A stretch of 64,000 bases of DNA, taken from Carya illinoinensis (lineage: Eukaryota > Streptophyta > Magnoliopsida > Fagales > Juglandaceae). Below, one piece after another: positions 36,332 through 48,743 of this stretch. The notes below the pieces were generated by a model. It did no database searches and was not told the DNA's origin. It saw nothing but the letters and a program-made list of their open reading frames with translations. The first letter of the stretch is position 1, and the number at the start of each line of letters is the position of its first letter. Made by a program: the position numbers and the translations under genes. The stretch covers positions 2,728,001-2,792,000 of the forward strand of contig NC_056752.1 in the NCBI RefSeq assembly GCF_018687715.1. The letters are read 5' to 3'.

Positions 36332-38923
36332 TCCTTCGTGATGAATGCCTTGTGTGGTTTTGTTTTCTTTTCTTTTATATATGTATATTATCGAGGCTTG
36401 GAGAGAATGGCATGATCTGGGTGATCTTTTAGGGAAGTAGAATACTTGAGTTCTCTAGTTCCGTGGAGTTTATGAAATGGTCTATAATGTAGTAGATTGT
36501 AAGTTCAACGAATTTCAAGGATAGATTTTATGAAGTTTCATTAAAGTTTTAAAGCTTGGGGCCTTATAGATTTTAGGAAAATAGGTTTATGGTAATTAAG
36601 GTGTTAGGTTCGACAAGCTTTGGAGTGGAATAATTAGATTTCGAGTTTTAGATTTCGTGATTCGGATGAATAATTTGGTGGCAATTGGGGCTTTAGATTT
36701 TACAAGCTTTTAAGGTGAATGTTTTGGATTAAAGCTACCAATCTTGAGAATTTCAGAAAATGATTTATTATCTAGTAATGTTTTAGAATTTGAAGGATTT
36801 GAGAGTCGATTTTCTTTTATGCGATGTAAGTTTCTTGATCTTAGAAGTTCTGGAAGATGATTCTTATTTGATTTAAGGTTTTAGAATTGCAGAGTTGAAG
36901 GACTGATTTATAATAAGAGTTGAGTTCTTAGTTTTACAGACTTAGTGTTATAGCTTGATCTATTCTAGTGAGTGATTAGTTTGTAACCATTAAAATGGGG
37001 TTGATTAGAGTTGAGTTGTTGAAATGAAAATTTTTCTAGAGTAGATTTCTTTGAGGATTGGAGGTAATGACCTAGTGCGTGTATTTCTTTGAGGATTGAA
37101 GATATCGAGTTAGTTTAGAAAATAATTATTGTTAACTCGAGGTTGTAGTGGCAGATTTTAGGAAATGATTCTATTGATTCGAAAGATATAGGTCCATCAG
37201 GGCGTTGGAAATAGTAGATTTTGTGTTGGTATTGAATACGATTGAATTTGAGGCTATACGATCCGTAGACTTTTGAGAATGGATTCTTAGCAAGTTTAAG
37301 GTCATTCTCGGTACCAAACTTTAAGCAATGGCTAGTTGCTGATTTAAGGATATAAGTTGAGTAGATTCAGGAATGATTCTTGTTGAGTTGAGGATATAAG
37401 TCCAGGTGATGGAAATGTGATAATGGATCACTTGTACGTTTGAATGATTTGTGGTGTTGGCTAAGAGTACATGAGATTAATGAGTAGTAATGGTAAGTGC
37501 GTATGGATTTCGGGGAGTGTTGGTTCTAGTCTCATCCATTTTTGGCTTGGTAGGAGTTGAAGAGGAATCTGTGTGGTAATATTAAATTCAAGAGATTTTG
37601 GCTTTGAGTTGTTTGGTAAGTTGAACAGAATGTGCAGTCGAAGCGGGTTATCCATTGGGATGATGGTTTGAAACGACTGTTGTGTTTATCTTGAAAATTA
37701 ATTGCGACTTGAAGTCATATGAATTTATATTGGTGAGGCTATATTTTTCTTTGGAGATCAAGTATCCAGTTGGGAGAATTGAGGATATGGTTATTTAACT
37801 TGAAAAGAGATCGTTAGGTCACCATATGTGGTGTATGAAGTAATAAATCTTGGAAGTTGAAATTTATGCATCAAAGGTGGGTAGCATGATCATATGTATG
37901 AAGTAATAAAGCAGTAGGATCCTTGAATGTTATTTAATAGTTTTTGATGGATTGAAGATTTAAACAGTATGACCTATCTTGAGATGTTTTTTTTGTGAAG
38001 TGCTATTGAAGGAATTAGTTGTGCTAAAACTAAAGTTTTTGAGAGTACAAGTAGGTGGGTGAGTTACCAAGAGTGTTTCGATTATGTCTAGGTGAAGTCA
38101 GTGGTAGTTTATAGCGTTTGAGTTATTGCAAGATTAAATGTTATTCATAATATAGGTAATGAGTTTGAAGTATGGGATATCGGATAGAAGTTATAAGCGC
38201 TCTCGTTGGTTGGCCGGGAAGGACTTGGGCCTTTTGGAGATGTTCCTTATCTTTAGGAGAGACATGTGTATTTTAGGATGATGCTACGTGTTTTCAAATT
38301 GGGGCCTAGAGGTTGATTAGTACTGGTTTCTGTCATCAATCAATGGATGTATTTTTGCGGAATGTTGGTTTTCGTTTAGGACAGCGATGGCCAATTGAGG
38401 AACGAGTGGAGATTTATGGTTTTTTTTAAGGTATATGATTTTCTACGGAAAGGTGGTAAAGCTTTTCTTGTGATTAGGTGTTGATTGAGCTTATACTTCA
38501 TGATATTAATTTTTGAGGACATAGCCTTTATGTATTTTGGTGAGTTATCAAAGTGCGCGCGAAAGCATGATTTTTGGAGATTCTTAGAAGTTCAAATTTT
38601 GTGTTGATTTTGAAGGATTAGTAGTGATTCGAAATTTTAATGGGAGATTAATCTTTTGGTCGTGCAATTTGGTTTATGGATGGTTAACTTTGGAGGTGGC
38701 TATTAAGTTACCAAAGTTGGAATGGGATGAAAGTTTGGAAGGTAAAGCAGAGATGTCGTGGATATTAGCAATTTATGGTGTGAAGTTAATAACCATTGGT
38801 TTTGTTGGGAGTTGTTGATGTTATGTATCTCTCATATATGTTCGTAGTTGTATCTTGTATCTGTTTGGCGCTGATGGTTGATCTTGCAAATTTTGAAGAC
38901 GAAATTTGTTTTTAAGGGGGGAG
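36332..38923. other. Non-coding interior replacing pol in the gag-only element
   Basis: 2.6 kb without a long frame or any protease, RT, RNase H or integrase motif. The sequence is G/T-rich on this strand, with recurring short phrases such as GAATGATTTTTAG, TTTTAGAATT and GAGGATTGAAG. It looks like a drifted, low-complexity filler, not a recently decayed pol. Confidence 0.65.
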
Positions 38924-38935
38924 GATGTGATGACC
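38924..38935 (+). promoter_or_regulatory. Polypurine tract of the gag-only element
   Basis: AAGGGGGGAGGA lies directly before the 3' LTR, where plus-strand DNA synthesis is primed. Confidence 0.88.
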
Positions 38936-41019
38936 CGTTTTTACGTGTATTTTCACTGAAGGCGCTTTTTAATTTATTTAATATAATAGTTCTTTTATTT
39001 TAAATTAATGTATTTTGATTGGTTTTTATTTATTTGATGCGGTGTTTAATTTATTTATTCGTTTTACGGTTTTTAAAATCATTTTCGACGGATCAGTTTT
39101 GGTTTCCAGAGTGAGGACTGGACCTCATTTCTTTTCCCTCATCTTTTTTTTTTTTTCTTTTTTTTTCCTTTTTCTTTTTCCTTTTTCCTTCTTTTTCTTT
39201 CTTTTTCTTTCTTTTTCTTTCTTTTCTTCTTCTTTCTTCTCCTTTCTCTCCCGCGTACGCCGAACAGCTTCTTTTTCTCCTTCCCGTTGCTGCCCCTTTG
39301 ACCGCCTAGTTCTCCGCCGTCCGGCCACCGTTTAGTGCACCATGAGAGATCATCCCCACCAATTTTTAGAGCCATCGGACCAGCCGTTAGCCACGCGAGC
39401 CGCCGGAAGTCACTGCACCTGCTCTGTTTTTGCCCCTGTTGCCGGTTGCTTTCGCAGCCTGAAACCGCCGCTCGCCGGCGGCGTGGCCTACACTACCCAC
39501 CCAGTTTTCTTCCCCTCTCACTGGTGAACATCCCCACCAAGTTTCACCTCCATCCGAGCCAACGTTAGCCACCACGAGCTCCTCCAAGCCATACAGTTTT
39601 TTACCGATTTCGGCGCCGTCGCACCACCTCTGGCCACTATCTCTTCATAGTATCTTCCCCTACCTCTTGCTGACCTAAACCACCCATTTTCGGCCTCGAT
39701 TCGTTGCCGGAGCAGCTCCCACGAGCTCAACTCCGTTCAGCCCCTTTTTGGCCTTCGACCGCCATTTCCACCACCATCCATGGCCAAAACTCGTTTCCTT
39801 TAGCTTCATAAATATCTCAAGACCATTCCCTATCAATTTCGTGCCTTGGTTTGTCCCCGTTCGAAAGTGGGTAATTTATTACCCACGGCCACAGTGTAAA
39901 TTACACTGTTACGTTGCTTTTCCTCTGCCGTTTGCAACGCCGCGAGCTTTATAAAAATACCGTATAGCGCTGTAAGTATTTTCCAAACTCTACTTTTAGA
40001 TTTAAATATATTTTGCTCCTACAATAATTATTTGACTGCTGGTTGGTTGATTCCGGACTGAGTCCGAGGAGTTCGGGGGTCGGATGGATTGAGGACGGAG
40101 TTGTTTGGTTGCTGTTGTTTTTTTGTTTGAGATATTTGAGCCTTGATGTTTGCTTTGTATAGTGCACGCATGTTCATGTTTAAAAAGGAAAAATTGGATT
40201 TTTCGTGTAGTTGCATGCATGTACATGTGTTTGAAAAATGAAAGCTGTGCTGGTAAGCGAGAAATGATTTATGGTATATGTGAACGGTTGGACTGACTGG
40301 TTTGAGTTAGAGGCACGCGTAGGGATGGTGGTAAGCAGGGACGGTGGTAGAATCCTGCCTGTGATTCCCGCCTACAGTGCACGAGTAGGGATGGTGGTGA
40401 GCAGGGATGGTTATAGAGTCTCGCCTGTGATTCCCGCCTACGGTGCACGCGTAGGGATGGTGGTAGGGTCCCGCCTGCGATTCCCGCAGACAATGCTCTG
40501 ATGGTTTGGTTAATGGGTCATTTTCTGGGAAAATGGCGAGGTTTTGTATAAGGATATTGCGATCCATTTTCTGGAAAAATGGTGGTTTGGGCCATTATCA
40601 GGGATAATGGCGAGGCTTGGTTTTATACGATATGTTTTTAGGCCAAATGAGATGAGTTTACTTACCTGCGGCACCATTTTTGGTACTGTAGATTTTGGTG
40701 CAGAGATCAAGGATGAGGAGGATGAGGCTGAGCCCGAGGATGCGGCTCCTCCGGGATACTGATGTTATGTTTTGTATTTGATTTAAAATTATATTTGTGT
40801 TTGTAATATTCTATTCTATATGTTTTTGAGCAGCTTTGTATTAAACAAGAAAAATTCTGGTACTTAGTTATTGACTTTTCCTTTCGCTGCGTTTTTCTTG
40901 TGCACATTCGTCACTTATACACACACTTGGCACACATCGATAGGGTAATGACCCGTGATGTCATCATCCAGACGTCTAGATTTCCCCGTGTTCGTGCGTG
41001 AGGATTTGGGGGCGTCACA
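38936..41019 (+). repeat. 3' LTR of the gag-only element
   Basis: 2,084 bp, a direct repeat of 31,419-34,821 without the 1.26-kb insertion. It has its own small indels, for example about 45 extra bases near 40,530-40,580 and a shorter segment before ACTTACCTGCGG. Confidence 0.92.
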
Positions 41020-41024
41020 TATTG

Positions 41025-41493
41025 TTTGAGCTGTATTATTATTATTTCACTCATTGAGGAGTGTTTTCTGATAATCTATCCATTATCAGCTCTTGTATCA
41101 GTAAAATGGTGTGTATAACCCTTGTGCGTGTAGAAAGTGTTCTACACAGGGAATAGTTGAATCACTACGTGTAAGGTGATTGCAAGTGTAGAGGATATTA
41201 TACACGTATCCTTTGTAGCGGTATTGTTCAAAAGTGTAATAGGTTTCTATCTCTACCTAAGGAGGTTGAATAGTGAATTTGGGAATTTTCAAGGGGTAGC
41301 TTGAGACGAGGAAGTAGGCAGTAGGGTCGAACCTCGTTAATATACTGAGTTTGCTTCTCTCTTACCCTTACTCTTTATATTTATTGTTATTTCATATTTT
41401 GTTTATATTTTATATTGTATATTTAATTTATAATTGTTATTCTTTTAATACAACTCAATTCACCTCCCTCTTATGTTAGTCATCTAGGCAATA
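41025..41493 (+). repeat. 5' LTR of the copia element, second part
   Basis: Continues the LTR after the gypsy-type insertion and runs parallel to 48,270-48,738. It ends GGCAATA, where the 3' LTR ends GGTCAACA. Confidence 0.9.
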
Positions 41494-41496
41494 ATT

Positions 41497-41508
41497 GGTA
41501 TTAGAGCT
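41497..41508 (+). promoter_or_regulatory. Primer binding site of the copia element
   Basis: TGGTATTAGAGC lies four bases after the 5' LTR, one base off the initiator tRNA-Met site TGGTATCAGAGC. Confidence 0.85.
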
Positions 41509-41577
41509 AAGAGCTCTATTATAACTAATATTGCAGTTTTGTGACTATTATGACTATTATAACTATTATGACTAATA

Positions 41578-42864
41578 TTGTAGTTTTATTTGGTGAAGGT
41601 CAATTTAGCAGTCGGCCTCCACTCTTTTGTGGAGACAATTACTCATTCTGGAAAGTTAGAATGAGAATATTCCTTCAGGATCAAGGTTGAGAAATCTGGA
41701 AATGCATTGTAAATGGACTTTTTATTCCAACAAAAGTGGTTGATGGAGTAAATGTAAAAAAGAAAGAAGAACAGTTTGATCGTGAAGACGATAGACATTA
41801 TACTTTGAATTTAACTGTGATGAATTTGTTATTTATAGAATAATGACTTGTGTTACGGCAAAGGAAATTTAGGATAACTTGAAAGTTACTTATGAAAGAA
41901 TTTCGTAAGTCAAGGAATCAAAAATTTATATTCTTACTCATGAATATGAAATGTTTAAGATGAATGATGATGAATCTATTTCTAGTATGCACACTCATTT
42001 TACTAACATCATAAACAGTTTGATAGCTCTTGGCAAAGTTTATTCCAAAGTGGAGATAGTAAGAAAAATTCTCAACTCTTTACCAAAACGTTGGGAATCA
42101 AAAGTGACAGTGATTTTTGAAGGTAGAGACCTCAAAAAGCTCGAAATGAATGAACTCATTAGGTCACTTATACCCATGAGCACACATTGAAAAGAGGAAA
42201 ATAAGAAGGAAAGCCAAAAAAGAGCTTGACACTTAAAGCCATTCCTCATGAAAATGAAAGTAAATGAAGATGAAGAAGTTGCGATAATAACAATAAGAAT
42301 TTAGAGGTTCTTAAAGAAAAATAAAACTCCTCCGAGGAAATCTTTCAAAAAGTTTTTCAAGAAAGATTCAGGTAAAAATGACACTTTAATTTGTTATAAA
42401 TGTAATAAGTTTGGTCATATCAAGCCAGATTGTCCTCTGCTAAAGAAAGATCAAATAAGGACAAGAAAGTAATGAAAGTTACATGGAATGATGATTCAAG
42501 TAGTTCAGATAATGAAGCAAGCAATGGAGAATCAGCAAATCTTTATCTTATGGTTAAAGATGACATTGAGGTAATAAATCTTGATAATATTGAAGATCTT
42601 TCATATGAAAAATTGCAAAATATTTTAGAAGAGGTATATGAGGAATTTGAAAAATTGGGTATCAAGTATACTGCTTTGAAAAAGAAAAATTCTTCTTTAA
42701 CAAACGAAATTGATATTTTAATAAAAGAAAGTATCGTTTTGAAAAATGAAAATCTTGAGTTGAAAAAGAAAAAAACTGATTTAGAAAATATGATTGAAAA
42801 CTTTACAAATGGAAAAAACAAATTTGAAAAATTTCTTGGTAGTCAAAGATGTGTTTTTGATTAG
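41578..42864 (+). pseudogene. copia gag, decayed
   Basis: ATG 41,578 opens a frame with PPLFCGDNYSFWKVRMRIF, the DUF4219-type start of copia Gag. The UBN2-type domain follows (SISSMHTHFTNIINSL, NSLPKRWESKV, 41,960-42,110). The zinc knuckle CYKCNKFGHIKPDC is near 42,395-42,440. The C-terminal part is an Asp/Glu/Lys-rich coiled coil (EKLQNILEEVYEEFEKLG and later heptads, 42,590-42,860). Stops near 41,690 and 41,840 and frame shifts near 41,850-41,950 and 42,190-42,430 disable it. Confidence 0.85.
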
Positions 42865-45800
42865 GCATGCTTGGGATATATGTCAAAACAAAAATACAAA
42901 CCTTATAAAAATTTTTTTGATAATCCTTTTACATCAAAATTTAATATTCAAAATTCTTTTCATAAAAATAATTTTGTCAAAAAAGATACTATTATAATCA
43001 CTCAAGTTCTTCATATATGTCACATGCTATTTGCAATTTTTGTAACAGAAATGATCATAATTATCATACTTGTCCTATTAGAAGAAAGCATACAATGACT
43101 ATTAGGGCCATATGGGTACCTAAAAATCTTGTTTCTTCTAATACTGATAAATAAAGGACCCAAAGAACTTGAGTACCAAGAAAAATTATTTTAATTATTT
43201 TTATAAGTATGCATGAAGTCCTCCACAAGCAAAAACAAATGGTTTTTAGATAGTGGATATTCAAGACATATGACGGGAGACAAGACTAAGTTCTTTGATC
43301 TTAAATTAATCTAAAGAAGAAGGACATGTGATATTTGGAGACAACTCGAAAGGGAAGATTGTGGGAATAGGTAAAATTGGTAATGAATCTTCTCTCATAA
43401 TTAAAAATGTTCTACTTGTTGACGGTTTAAAACAGAATCTTTTGAGTATAAGTCAATTATGTGATAAAGGGTTTACAGTTACTTTCAAAATGAATAAGTG
43501 CATTATTTTGAATGATCATGATTGTAATATTTATTTTATTGCTTTTAGAAGCAACAATGTTTATACAATCGATTTTGAAGAAATTACCTTACAAGATACT
43601 ATTTGTTTTTCAGCTCAAAATGAAACTAATTGGTTATGGTATAGAAGACTAGATCATGCCAACATGGAATTTATTTCCAAACTTTCAAAAAATGATCTTG
43701 TAAGAGGTTTACCAAAAATAAATTTTCTTAAAGACAAAATTTGTGATGCATGCCAATTTGGTAAACAAACAAAAACTTCTTTTAAAACCAAGAAACATAT
43801 TTTCACTATTGGACCATTACAACTGATACACATAGATCTTTTTAGACCAAATAGAGTTGTAAGTCTAGGAGGAAAATATTATGCATTTGTTATTATTGAT
43901 GATTTCTCTAGATATACTTGGATCATCTTTCTTGCTCATAAAGATGAGGCACATAATGCCTTTATCAAGTTATGCAAGAGAATTCAAAATGAAAAGGGTT
44001 ATACTATTTCAAGTATCTGAAGTGATAGGGAAAAAGAGTTTGTTAATAAAAATATTGAAACATTTTGTAATGAAAATAGTTTTATGCAGAATTTTTTTGC
44101 TCTTTGAACTTCTCAACAAAATGGGGTAGTAGAGAGGAAAAATAGATCTCTTCAAGAGATGGCAAGAACAATGCTCAATGAGAACAACTTGCCTAGTTTT
44201 TTTTGGGCCGAAGCGGTAAGTACTGCATGTTATGTTATAAATAGAGTTATGCTAAGGTTTAAATTAGAAAAAACCCCCTATGAGTTTTGGAATGAGAAAA
44301 AATCCAACATTGGTTACTTTCATGTATTTGGATGAAAATGTTTTATTTTGAATGATAGGGATAATTTAGGCAAATTTGATGCAAAATTTGATGAAGATAT
44401 CTTTGTCGGGTATTCTACTAATAGTAAAGCTTATAGAGTATTCAATAAAAAGACTTTAACTGTACAAGAATCTATGCATGTAGTATTTGATGAATTTAAT
44501 TTTTCACTTTCCAAGAAATCTATTAATGAAGAAACAAGAGGTATAAATAACACAAAAAGTCTCAATCTTAACAAATAGAACACAATAGAGGAAGTTCAAC
44601 ATAGAACCATCAGGAAAAATCATCAAAATTTAATACAAGATGCAACCAAACAGTGAAAATTTGTGAAAGATCATCCAGTGGAACAAATTTTGAGAGAACC
44701 TTCACTAGGTGTAAGTACTTGATCATCTCTTAGAAATATTTGCAATCATACTACTTTTCTATCTCAGATTGAATCCAAAAATATTGATAAAACATTTTTT
44801 GATGAATTTTAGATTCTAGCTATACAAGAAGAGTTGAATCAATTTGAAAGAAATGATATTTGGACACTTATTCTTAGACCCAAAAATCATATTATTATTG
44901 GAACAAAATGAGTTTTTAGAAACAAGAAAGATGAGTCCGGACTCATTACTAGAAATAAGGCTCGACTTGTAGCCCAAGGTTTTAATCAAGAAGAAGGAAT
45001 CGATTATGATGAGACATATGCACTAGTTGCAAGATTATAAGCTATTCGAATGTTACTTGCATATGCTTGTTATAAAGATTTCAAATTTTTTCAAATGGAT
45101 GTGTAAAGTTCTTTCTTAAATGGTTTTATAAATAAAGAGGTATATGTTGAGCAACCTCCAGGTTTTGAAAATTATATTTCCCTAAATCATGTTTTCAAAC
45201 TCACAAAAGTACTATATGGACTCAAACAAACTCCTAGAGCTTGGTACGAGAGATTCAGTAGTTTCTTAATTGAAAAAGATTTTTCAAGAGGAAAAATCGA
45301 CACAACTCTTTTCATTAAATGTGAAAATGATGATATTCATTTAATTCAGATTTATGTTGATGATGTAATATTCGGTACTACTAATGAAAATATGTGTAAA
45401 GTTTTTGCTAAGACTATGTAGGAAGAATTTGAAATGACCATGATGGGAGAATTTACATTCTTTCTTGGATTGAAATTAAGCAAGTAAAAAATAGGACATT
45501 CATTAATCAATCAAAATATATTAAGAAATTATTAAATAAGTTTGGGATGGAAGGTGCTAAGGAAATTAAAACACCAATGAGCCCATCAACTAAACTTGAT
45601 AAAGATGAAATCGGTAAGCTAGTTGACTCGAAGGTATATCGAGGTATAATTGGTAGTTTATTATATTTAAAAGCCAGTAGACCAAATATTATGTTTAGTG
45701 TGTGCTTGTGTGCACGCTTTCAATTATCTCTAAAAGAATCACATTTAATTGCAGTTAAGCGCATTCTTAGATATCTTAGTGGTACAATTAACCTAGGGTT

Positions 45801-46305
45801 ATGGTACTCTAAGCACACATCTTTCAGTCTAATCAATTACACAGATGCAGATTATGCTGGTTGTAAAATAGATCGAAAAAACACTAGTGAAACATGCCAT
45901 TTCTTAGGTCATGCACTAGTTTCCTGGTTTAGTAAAAAATAAAATTCTGTTGCACTATCTACTGCTGAGAGAGAATATGTTGCTGCGGGTAGTTGTTGTA
46001 CTCAAGTTCTCTACATGAAGCAACAACTTGAAGATTTTAAACTCATGTATAATCACATTCCAATCAAATATGATAATACAAGTGCTATAAATCTTTCAAA
46101 GAACCCAATACAACATTATAGAACTAAGCATATTGAAATAAGATATCATTTTCTTCGAGATTATGTGCAGAAAGGCGATATAGTACTAGAGTTCACAAAC
46201 ACACACGATCAGTTAGCAGATATTTTCACAAAACCTTTACCAGAGGATAGATTATGTATGATTAGAAGAGAAATAAGAATGATGCATGCTATGAATATCT
46301 CTTAA
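42865..46305 (+). pseudogene. copia pol (protease, integrase, RT, RNase H), decayed
   Basis: Protease remnant SRHMTGDKTKFFDL is near 43,260. The pre-integrase zinc region is WYRRLDHANMEFI to CDACQFGKQT (43,635-43,770). The integrase core follows (HIDLFRPNRVV, FVIIDDFSRYTWIIF, 43,820-43,930). RT has an intact YVDD (about 45,350-45,365), preceded by LKQTPRAWYERF. RNase H spans about 45,720-46,270 (YTDADYAGC, then TKHIEIRYHFLRD and DIFTKPLP). More than eight in-frame stops occur, for example at 44,018, 44,106, 44,334, 45,104, 45,418 and 45,940, with frame changes between. Many stops can be explained by single transitions. No active product is possible. Confidence 0.9.
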
Positions 46306-46353
46306 AAGATAGACTAGAGTTAATAAAAATAGAGAGAGATTTTTTAAATACTT

Positions 46354-46980
46354 TTACATAAACTTGATATTCTTAGTCTCATGTTTAAGATGCTCATTCT
46401 CTTCATACAATATCATGTCATCCCCATCTATGGGAACTGGCAAGCGAAATGAAGAATCTAATAGAGATTTCCACTGTTTATTTTTTTGTTGTCCTTCCCT
46501 TATATGAGACTCTTGAACAATTCGTTGAAGTACAACAATTTATTCTTTAAACTTTTTAACCTCATGGTTTCTGACTTGTAGCCTTTGGGAAAAAGCAACA
46601 ATAGAGGAAGAGTAGCGAGTCCCAAGACTTACCAAGTCGTAGATAGCATCAGAATCTGACTTATTAGTCAAATTATTATTTTCTTGCTACAACATGGCAC
46701 TAATGGTAATTGCAGAAAGGACAGGAGGTTGAAGTGCATAATGCCTCATGGATGGATTTAGAGAAATGTTAGAAGAATGAGCCATTGAGAAAAGAACTGA
46801 AGGCTTAAAGCGAGAATATTGAAGGAATGTAGATAAGTTATAGAGATTAGAAGAAAATTTGATGCAGATTGGATGAACTTTAAAATTGATTTTATAGAGA
46901 TAGCATAAAGAACAAGACGAGTTATCATCCAAGTCGAAAAGTAATGTGATTTTTTTTTTACCGATTGGTGAAAATGACAT
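46354..46980 (-). pseudogene. Antisense reading frame between copia pol and 3' LTR, unknown product
   Basis: On the minus strand one reading frame runs from ATG at 46,980 to TAA at 46,354-46,356. It has about 208 codons and only two internal stops (TAG at 46,687-46,689 and TAA at 46,540-46,542), and the frame is unchanged across both. The N-terminal half reads MSFSPIGKKKITLLFDLDD and later MAHSSNISLNPSMRHYALQ. The C-terminal half is charged and helical in look (SQRLQVRNHEVKKFKE, YEENEHLKHETKNIKF), possibly a coiled coil. I recognise no family. Additional antisense ORFs between pol and the 3' LTR have been described in some plant LTR elements, and Sireviruses often carry an env-like ORF here on the sense strand. 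In this AT-rich region such length without frameshift is suggestive, not conclusive. Confidence 0.5.
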
Positions 46981-47327
46981 GTTTTAGAAAGTTAGAGCCC
47001 TTAGTCTCGTTTGTCAACAACATCAAACGATTTTTTCAAATCTCTAGTGACACTTGTCGGGTCATGGACAGATCCATTTTTTCAACTATCTATAATTTCT
47101 ACTAACACACCGTTTTCTTCAGTCTATTTACTTGCTGCGGATGCTTTTTAATAATGCCAAAAGGGGGAGAAGTGTTAGAAGAGAACATTAACATTGTTTG
47201 AATTGCTAAACTTGTTATATATGTTTGAAATTATATTTATACTTTTACTTGAAAAACTAACGCACATTTTCAAGGGGAGCTTAAGTATTAATACAGGCTT
47301 CAGGTTCTATCAAGTATTTGTCATCAT

Positions 47328-47340
47328 AAAAAAGGGAGAG
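47328..47340 (+). promoter_or_regulatory. Polypurine tract of the copia element
   Basis: AAAAAAGGGAGAG lies immediately before the 3' LTR start TGTTGAAC at 47,343. Confidence 0.9.
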
Positions 47341-47342
47341 AT

Positions 47343-48738
47343 TGTTGAACTCAAGGTTTCAAGTTTTGTATAATTATATATCTATACATGGATTTTGATG
47401 ATAACAAATGAATTTAAAGAATAAAGGAGTCTCAAACTCAAGTTGTCTATACAATGGATTCAAGCATATCAAGGAAATAACATGAGCAAGAAGGGAATAA
47501 GTTCACATTAAAGTCAGAGTAACGTTGTAAATCTCTTGAAAATTCAAAATTAGGATAAAGGCTTAAAATTAATTCTTTATCATAAAGCATTAAGATATGT
47601 TTTTCACATGTGCATGAATATTTTGAAAATTAAATTTGAAAATTTTGAAAGATGATTGATTGTCATCTTTCACATGTGCATTACATGATTAAAGTTTTGA
47701 ACTTTGAAAATATTAAAAATGATTGATTGTCATCTTTCACATGTGCATATTTTATTTGAATATTTTCAAAAGTGATTGATGTTTTTTTTGACTTATGAAA
47801 AAGATAGATGATTTTGTTTGAAAAAATTGAAAAGTAAAGTGTGCTCCTTTTGCCATATGCAAAAAGTAAAAAGATTATGTTTAAAAAATTTAAAAATAAA
47901 ATATGCTGCTTTTGTCATATGCAAAAAGTAAAAAGATTAGGTTTGAAATATTTGAAAAGTAAAGTGTTATCCTTTTGTCATATGCCAAAAGTAAAAAATT
48001 AGGTTTGAAGTTTTTGAAAAATGAATGATGTTGTCTTTGACAATTAAAAAAGAAGAACATTTTAGTTGAATTTTTTGAAAAAGTGAATGATATTATCTTT
48101 GACATGTGAGTCTTTTTAAATCTGAATATGAAGTCTTATATACCTATAAATAGATCATTTGAGAGTTTCACGTTGACAACACTAAGAGAATAAAACATTC
48201 ATTCAAAACTTTTATTCTCTTTTTTCTAAGCATTGATCCTTAATTCTTGTTCATTTTGAGAGATATAGTTTGTGTTGTATTGTTCTTATTTCACTCATTG
48301 AGAAGTATTTTCTGATAACCTACCCACTATCAACTCTTGTATCAGTAAAATGGTATGTATAACTCTTGTGCGTGTAGAAAGTGTTCTATACAGGGAATAG
48401 TTGAATCATTACGTGTAAGGTGATTGTAAGTGCAGAGGGTGTTCTACACGGATTCTTTGTAGTGGTGTTATTCAAAAGTATAATAGGTTTCTATCTTCAC
48501 TTGAAAGAGGTTGAATAGTGAATTTGAGAATTCTTAAGGGGCAGCTTGAGGCGAGGACGTAGACAGCAGGGCCGAACCTCGTTAACATACTGAGTTTGCT
48601 TCTCTCTTACCCCTGCTCTTTATATTTATTGTTATTTCGTATTTTGTTTATATTTTATATTGTATATTTGATTTATAATTGTTATTTTTTTAATACAACT
48701 CAATTCACCCCCCTCTTGTATTAGTCATATGGTCAACA
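47343..48738 (+). repeat. 3' LTR of the copia element
   Basis: 1,396 bp, direct repeat of the split 5' LTR (about 1,379 bp in total). Near 47,820-48,010 it has three or four AAAAGTAAAGTGTGCTCCTTTT-type units. It ends GGTCAACA, followed by the duplication caaac. Confidence 0.92.
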
Positions 48739-48743
48739 CAAAC

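Larger units (their letters stand above)
31419..41019 (+). mobile_element. Gag-only gypsy-type LTR element (TR-GAG-like), 9.6 kb
   Basis: Terminal direct repeats start TGTGATGACCCG (31,419 and 38,936) and end GGGGGCGTCACA (34,821 and 41,019). Flanks are tatag (31,414-31,418) and tattg (41,020-41,024), a 5-bp duplication with one change. A primer site, a gag and a purine tract are present. The 2.6 kb after gag has no protease, RT or integrase signal. This fits the non-autonomous TR-GAG class, which needs the enzymes of a relative. It lies inside the 5' LTR of the copia element and so is younger than it. Confidence 0.9.
30509..48738 (+). mobile_element. Ty1/copia retrotransposon, Sirevirus-like, interrupted by a gypsy element
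   Basis: The two LTRs begin TGTTGAACTCAAGG. The 5' LTR is 30,509-31,418 plus 41,025-41,493, and the 3' LTR is 47,343-48,738. A perfect 5-bp duplication caaac flanks the whole (30,504-30,508 and 48,739-48,743). Internal order is gag with a zinc knuckle, protease, integrase, RT, RNase H, which is copia order. The RT/RNase H wording (YVDDVIFGTTNEN, SRPNIMFSVCLCARFQ) is Sirevirus (Maximus) style. About 1 kb between pol and the 3' LTR contains an antisense reading frame. Without the insertion the element is about 8.6 kb. Confidence 0.92.

Noticed and set aside
42871..43264. Several short AT-rich frames in copia between gag and integrase
   Set aside because: Out-of-frame shadows of decayed gag-pol; no independent motif.
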